Assembly: GCA_036389675.1 (NCBI GenBank)
Contig: DASVWI010000021.1
Location: forward strand, 310,001-374,000
Direction of reading: 5' to 3'
Source of the DNA: DASQYE01 sp036389675
GTDB taxonomy: Bacteria > Acidobacteriota > Blastocatellia > Pyrinomonadales > Pyrinomonadaceae
Length of the DNA: 64,000 nucleotides
Below the pieces are notes generated by a model that worked only from the letters and a program-made list of their open reading frames with translations, had not been told where the DNA came from and searched no databases. The translations under genes and the position numbers were made by a program. Shown here in pieces: positions 60,494 through 64,000 of the stretch (its first letter is position 1; each line of letters begins with the position of its first letter).

Positions 60494-61672
60494 TCATGAG
60501 ACCATGCTTTTATGCGACCTCAGCGAAAGAGCGTCCTGAAGTTTGCCGAGCGCGCTCTCCAGGACCGCGTCTTCGCGCGCGATGCAGAGCCGCATGTGCG
60601 AGTCCCAGTCGTCGCTGTCGGCGAACGCACTTCCCGGCACGGCTGCGACCCCCGATTGGCTGATGAGCATTTCATTGAGCTGCATCGCGTCGCGAAAACC
60701 CTCAGGGATACGAGCCCAGATGTAAAAGGCCGAGCCCGAGTCGTAAATCCGAAAGCCGAGCCCGTCCAGCACTTCGGTCGTCATCCGACGCTTCTCCGCG
60801 AAGCGCTCGCGCAGCCGCTCGTAGTATAAGGGGTCGGCCATCAGCACTTCGGCGAGCGCGCGTTGAAGCGGAGTCGGCGAGCAGACATAAAAGACGTTGT
60901 TGGCGTTATTGAGCCCGCCGATGAGAGAGGCGCTGCCGTAAACGTAGCCGAGCCGCCAGCCAGAGATGTTCCATGACTTCGAGAAAGAGTTGACCGTGAT
61001 CGTGTGCTCCCACATCCCGTCGAGGGTCGCTATCGAGACATGCGGCTCCGGGCCGACCACGTAATGCTCGTAGACCTCATCCGAGATGCAGAGCAGGTCA
61101 AGCTCGCGGCAGACATCAGCGATCATCTCAAGCTCGGCGCGCGTAAAGACTTTCCCCGTCGGGTTGACGGGCGTGCAGGCGATGATCGCGCGCAGAGGAA
61201 ATGCTGCGCGCCCCTTCAAAGCGCGACACCGCGCGAACAGTTCGTCCCTGTCCAGCTCAAGGCGTTCGCCGCGAAGCTGAAGCACTTCCGTGTGCCCGCC
61301 GAGTTCTTCCAGTATGCGACGGTGATACGGGTAATAGGGCTCGAAGACGAGCGCGGTCGCTCCCTGTAGATACGTCTGCGCGATTGCCACCAGCGCGCCC
61401 GTCGCGCCGGGCGTAATCAGCAGTTGGAGCGGAGTGGCCTCCGGGTCTACCTCAATGTGGTTGAGCTTTGAGATCTTCTGTGCGACCGCGCCGCGCAGCG
61501 CGCGCGTGCCTTCAGCCGGGCTGTAATGGTTCTGGCTTGACGAGATAATCTCGTTGGCGATGCGCGCCAGCGTCGGGTCAATCGCCAGCTCCGACTGCCC
61601 CTGCACAAGGTTTCCGCTCGGCGGAACGAGCCGCGTGATCTTTCTGATATCGGGTTTTATCTTAGTGGACAT
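60494..61672 (-). CDS. PLP-dependent class I aminotransferase
   Basis: The 392-residue enzyme has the class I fold: LVQGQSELAIDPT near the start, ITPGATGALVAIAQTYLQ, CTPVNPTGKVFTRAEL, and the PLP Lys in TVNSFSKSWNISGWRLGYV. An aspartate or aromatic substrate is likely, but specificity cannot be read from these motifs. ATG 61672 has GGAGAG 8 bases upstream; the longer frame adds 28 unlikely residues. It is divergent from the lysine-riboswitch-controlled aspartate kinase. Confidence 0.9.
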   Translation of the reverse strand: MSTKIKPDIRKITRLVPPSGNLVQGQSELAIDPTLARIANEIISSSQNHYSPAEGTRALRGAVAQKISKLNHIEVDPEATPLQLLITPGATGALVAIAQTYLQGATALVFEPYYPYHRRILEELGGHTEVLQLRGERLELDRDELFARCRALKGRAAFPLRAIIACTPVNPTGKVFTRAELEMIADVCRELDLLCISDEVYEHYVVGPEPHVSIATLDGMWEHTITVNSFSKSWNISGWRLGYVYGSASLIGGLNNANNVFYVCSPTPLQRALAEVLMADPLYYERLRERFAEKRRMTTEVLDGLGFRIYDSGSAFYIWARIPEGFRDAMQLNEMLISQSGVAAVPGSAFADSDDWDSHMRLCIAREDAVLESALGKLQDALSLRSHKSMVS

Positions 61673-61801
61673 GGAATTCACTCTCCGGCGGTGATGGCCT
61701 TCCAGAATTATAGCGACGTAATCTACAACTTTCAGACCGATTTGTATAATCTGCACGACCGGGCGGCGCGCGAGCCGGACGGGCGCACGCGCCGCCTTAG
61801 C

Positions 61802-61831
61802 TTGACACGCTCCCCGTCTTGTCGTTAAGTT
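61802..61831 (+). promoter_or_regulatory. Promoter of the lysine riboswitch-aspartate kinase transcript
   Basis: A consensus TTGACA (61802-61807) is followed after 18 bases by TAAGTT (61826-61831, a weak -10). Transcription would begin near 61838, just before the riboswitch. Confidence 0.45.
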
Positions 61832-61847
61832 ACGCCAGCCTGAAGAT

Positions 61848-62064
61848 GATCTTTTAAAAACGAGAGTAGAGGCGCGGCCTCCATCAGTAAGCCGACCGGA
61901 GAAGTGGAAGGTTCTGTGATGGTTCGGTTTGAAAGGGGTAGGCCGCCGAAGTTCGTCGCACGCCGCCTTCCCTGACGCGTGCGCGAATTGGTCGCTGCGG
62001 CTAAATCCGCAGGACTGTCACCGACGCAGTTTGATCGGTGAAGCGCTACGACAAATCAATTAAG
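61848..62064 (+). ncRNA. Lysine riboswitch (L box)
   Basis: Conserved lysine-riboswitch blocks occur in order: GAGAGTAGAGGCGCGG with ATCAGTAAGCC, GAGAAG, then GAAAGGGGTAGGCCGCCGAA followed by G, GGACTGTCACCG, and GGTGAAGCGCTACGAC. They match the core junction and helices P2-P5 of the L box. It precedes aspartate kinase, the usual target. Lysine binding would favour the terminator at 62159-62200. Block boundaries and the P1 pairing are approximate. Confidence 0.88.
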
Positions 62065-62158
62065 CGGCACGCGCGCGCGCTCTGGAGAGCCCACACGAGA
62101 GATTCGTCCTCTCAAGGGAAGCAGGCGGCGCGACACCGCCCGTTGAGATTTCTGCCCG

Positions 62159-62200
62159 AGAGGCCGGTCGTGCGTTCCCATGATCGGCCTCTTAGCTTTT
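62159..62200 (+). terminator. Riboswitch-controlled intrinsic terminator
   Basis: AGAGGCCGGTC pairs with GATCGGCCTCT, and TAGCTTTT follows. It lies between the lysine-sensing domain and the aspartate kinase start, where it would act as the off-state terminator. Confidence 0.75.
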
Positions 62201-62220
62201 GACGACAGGGATTTTCAACC

Positions 62221-63633
62221 TTGCTCCTTAAACCGACCATCATGAAATTCGGCGGAACTTCCGTCGAGGACGCGCGCGCCTTCGAGCGCGTGAGCCGAAT
62301 CGTGCGCGCCCGCGCAGATGAGCCCACCGTGGTGGTCGTCTCGGCCATGAGCCGCGTGACCGACGCGCTGCTCGCAAGCTGTCAGGCCGCCGCCAGCGGT
62401 CAGGCCGATGCCGCGTTCGGCAAACTCGAAGAACATTTCGCACGGCACGGCGAGGTGGCGCGCGAGCTGTTATCGGCAGACGCGCGCTCACGGGTAGAGT
62501 CGGCCATTGAAAGCGCGCGCGCGGAGCTGGCGGAGGTTCTGCGCGAGGTCGCCGCGCACAAAATGCCGCGACTGGTTTTGCAGGACGTGGTGGTCTCTTA
62601 CGGCGAGCGTTTGTCGGCCACGCTGCTTGCGGCTGTGCTTTGCGAGAGCGGAGTTCGGGCACAGTACGTCGATGCGCGACGCCTGATTATGACGAATGAT
62701 GAGCACGGGAGCGCCGCGCCGCTCTTTGAAGAGACCGCGCGCAAGACGCGCGCCGCCCTTGAGCCCTTGCTCGCCGCGCGCGAAGTGGGCGTCATGGGAG
62801 GCTTCATCGGCTCATCTGCGGCGAGCGGGAACACGACCACGCTCGGGCGCGGCGGCTCAGACTACACGGCGGCGATCATAGGATCTTGCCTTGAAGCGCG
62901 CGAGATTCAAATCTGGACGGACGTGAACGGCGTCCTGACCGCCGACCCGCGCGTTGTCGAGGGCGCACGCACGGTCGAGCGACTCTCTTACGCGGAGGCG
63001 GCTGAGCTGGCCTACTTCGGCGCGAAGGTTCTGCATCCGAAGACGATTCAACCTGCCATAGATCAGTTAATCCCCGTGCGTATCTGTAACTCGCGCACGC
63101 CCGAAGAGAGGGGCACGCTGGTCGGCGCAGAGACGGACACAGCGCCGCAGACCGTTAAAGCCATCGCGCACAAACGGGACGTGACCGTCGTTCAGATCAC
63201 AGCCGTTCGCATGCTCGGCGCTTACGGTTTCCTGCGCGCGCTCTTTGAAGTCTTCGACCGGCATCGCACGGTCGTCGACGTGGTCACGACTTCGGAAGTC
63301 AGCGTTTCGCTCACGCTCGACGATGCGAGCGCCCTCCCCTCTATTGTGCGCGACCTGCGCGATCTGGGCACAGTGCTCGTCGAGCCACGGCGCGCGACCA
63401 TCTGCGTGGTCGGCGAAGGTCTGCGCGATACGCCGGGCGTCGCCGCTCACGTCTTCAATACCATCAGCGACATCAACGTCTCGCTAATCTCGCTCGGCGC
63501 ATCCAGCATCAACCTCACCTTCGTGGTTGACGAAGCGCGCCTGCACGAAGCCGTGACGCGCCTGCACGCGGCTTTCTTCGACGAGCATCGACAAAGCAAT
63601 TCGCAGGTCGCACGCGCTGCTTCGGAAATTTAG
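62221..63633 (+). CDS. lysC: Aspartate kinase (lysine-sensitive type)
   Basis: The 470-residue enzyme phosphorylates aspartate, the first step toward lysine, threonine and methionine. It has MKFGGTSVEDARAFERVSRI, the GGSDYTAAIIGSCLEA and YAEAAELAYFGAKVLHPKTI kinase motifs, and two ACT regions at the C-terminus (about 310-460; LRALFEVFDRHRTVVDVVTT, SLISLGASSINLTFVVDE). TTG 62221 has AGGGA nine bases upstream; ATG 62242 is the alternative. It is controlled by a lysine riboswitch with terminator. An M20 peptidase gene follows. Confidence 0.94.
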   Translation: MLLKPTIMKFGGTSVEDARAFERVSRIVRARADEPTVVVVSAMSRVTDALLASCQAAASGQADAAFGKLEEHFARHGEVARELLSADARSRVESAIESARAELAEVLREVAAHKMPRLVLQDVVVSYGERLSATLLAAVLCESGVRAQYVDARRLIMTNDEHGSAAPLFEETARKTRAALEPLLAAREVGVMGGFIGSSAASGNTTTLGRGGSDYTAAIIGSCLEAREIQIWTDVNGVLTADPRVVEGARTVERLSYAEAAELAYFGAKVLHPKTIQPAIDQLIPVRICNSRTPEERGTLVGAETDTAPQTVKAIAHKRDVTVVQITAVRMLGAYGFLRALFEVFDRHRTVVDVVTTSEVSVSLTLDDASALPSIVRDLRDLGTVLVEPRRATICVVGEGLRDTPGVAAHVFNTISDINVSLISLGASSINLTFVVDEARLHEAVTRLHAAFFDEHRQSNSQVARAASEI

Positions 63634-63662
63634 TCTGACTCTTGCCGGTTTGGAATTTAAAA

Positions 63663-64000
63663 GTGAATCTGATTGAGCTGACACGCACCTTGATAGACAT
63701 CCCATCGCTGAGCGGGAGCGAGGCGGCGGTCGCAGATTTTCTCTTCTCCTATCTGTTGGGCCTCGGCTACGCGGTTGAGCGTCAGGAGGTATCGGAGGGA
63801 CGCGCCAATATCATCGCCACTCTCGATGAGCCTGCGCGCGTCATGCTCTCAACGCACATGGACACAGTGCCGCCGCACATCGCGTCGAGCGAGGATGACG
63901 AGTACGTTTACGGGCGCGGGGCGTGCGATGCCAAGGGGATCATCGCCGCACAGATCGTGGCCGCGGAAGCCCTTCGCGCCGAAGGCGTACGGGAGATCGG
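63663..64000 (+). CDS. M20 family metallopeptidase/deacylase, N-terminal part (cut by window end)
   Basis: The frame opens at GTG 63663, with GGA nine bases upstream, and runs off the right edge (about 112 residues). It begins NLIELTRTLIDIPSLSGSEA and has the zinc-ligand motif STHMDTVPPH and the bridging Asp in GRGACDAKG. This fits the ArgE/DapE/CPG2 group of amino-acid deacylases and carboxypeptidases. Position after aspartate kinase suggests a lysine-pathway deacylase, but the sequence alone does not decide the substrate. Confidence 0.85.
   Translation, partial: MNLIELTRTLIDIPSLSGSEAAVADFLFSYLLGLGYAVERQEVSEGRANIIATLDEPARVMLSTHMDTVPPHIASSEDDEYVYGRGACDAKGIIAAQIVAAEALRAEGVREI

Overview
This GC-rich chromosomal window is tightly packed with genes and has no phage, plasmid or transposase genes. 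The content points to an acidobacterium, probably of the Blastocatellia type. The main pointers are the VWFA-domain secreted protein typical of Acidobacteriota, the Ser/Thr kinase-TolB-TPR protein, the bactofilin, the two-heme type SdhC with SdhA/SdhB, and many small lipoproteins with Thr/Pro/Ala-rich linkers. The taxonomic call is inference from gene families; no rRNA is present.

Layout. 1-4.4 kb: truA (cut by the window edge), pyrE, a divergent DEDDh exonuclease, two VTT (DedA-like) membrane proteins and a beta-barrel protein. 4.6-13.7 kb: penicillin acylase, ThpR, two paralogous small exported proteins, an SPFH protein, an amidase, a LysR regulator and a Coq4-like protein. 13.7-23.5 kb: sdhCAB with promoter and terminator, a kinase-TPR protein, a degenerate sensor kinase-receiver, mdh and an Smr protein. 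23.5-33.5 kb: ARPP-1 and zinc-ribbon proteins, a DinB relic, a metallo-beta-lactamase-fold hydrolase, tRNA-Arg(CCT), apt, acylphosphatase, a HemQ-like protein, a Rieske / cytochrome b-c fusion / cytochrome c group, and bactofilin. 33.6-44 kb: tRNA-Arg(TCG), boxC-boxB of aerobic benzoyl-CoA breakdown, a P-loop protein, def, an aldehyde dehydrogenase with a quinone oxidoreductase, TauE, psuG and YihY. 44-52 kb: a MscS-cNMP channel, two small carboxypeptidase-regulatory-like proteins, lepB, rnc, an alpha-solenoid protein and a transpeptidase. 52.7-60 kb: a sensor kinase / sigma-54 regulator pair, DUF4126, small exported proteins and a VWFA protein. 60-64 kb: a LysW-like protein, an aminotransferase, a lysine riboswitch with terminator, aspartate kinase and the start of an M20 peptidase.

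The most unusual structure is not a gene. About thirteen gene junctions carry imperfect hairpins or single arms built from heptanucleotide repeats. The unit differs from place to place (GTGACGA, AGGATGA, AAAAGGT, GGGGCCG, ATGTCAG and others), but the 7-base step recurs. These elements fill the space from a stop codon to the next start (co-directional genes) or the next stop (convergent genes), often supply the last codons of the upstream protein, and are absent from all eight divergent promoter regions. A separate 72-bp palindromic repeat occurs twice. Other points of interest are a cytochrome b with an altered Qo motif and one missing heme-ligand His, and a sensor kinase whose phospho-acceptor His is Arg.
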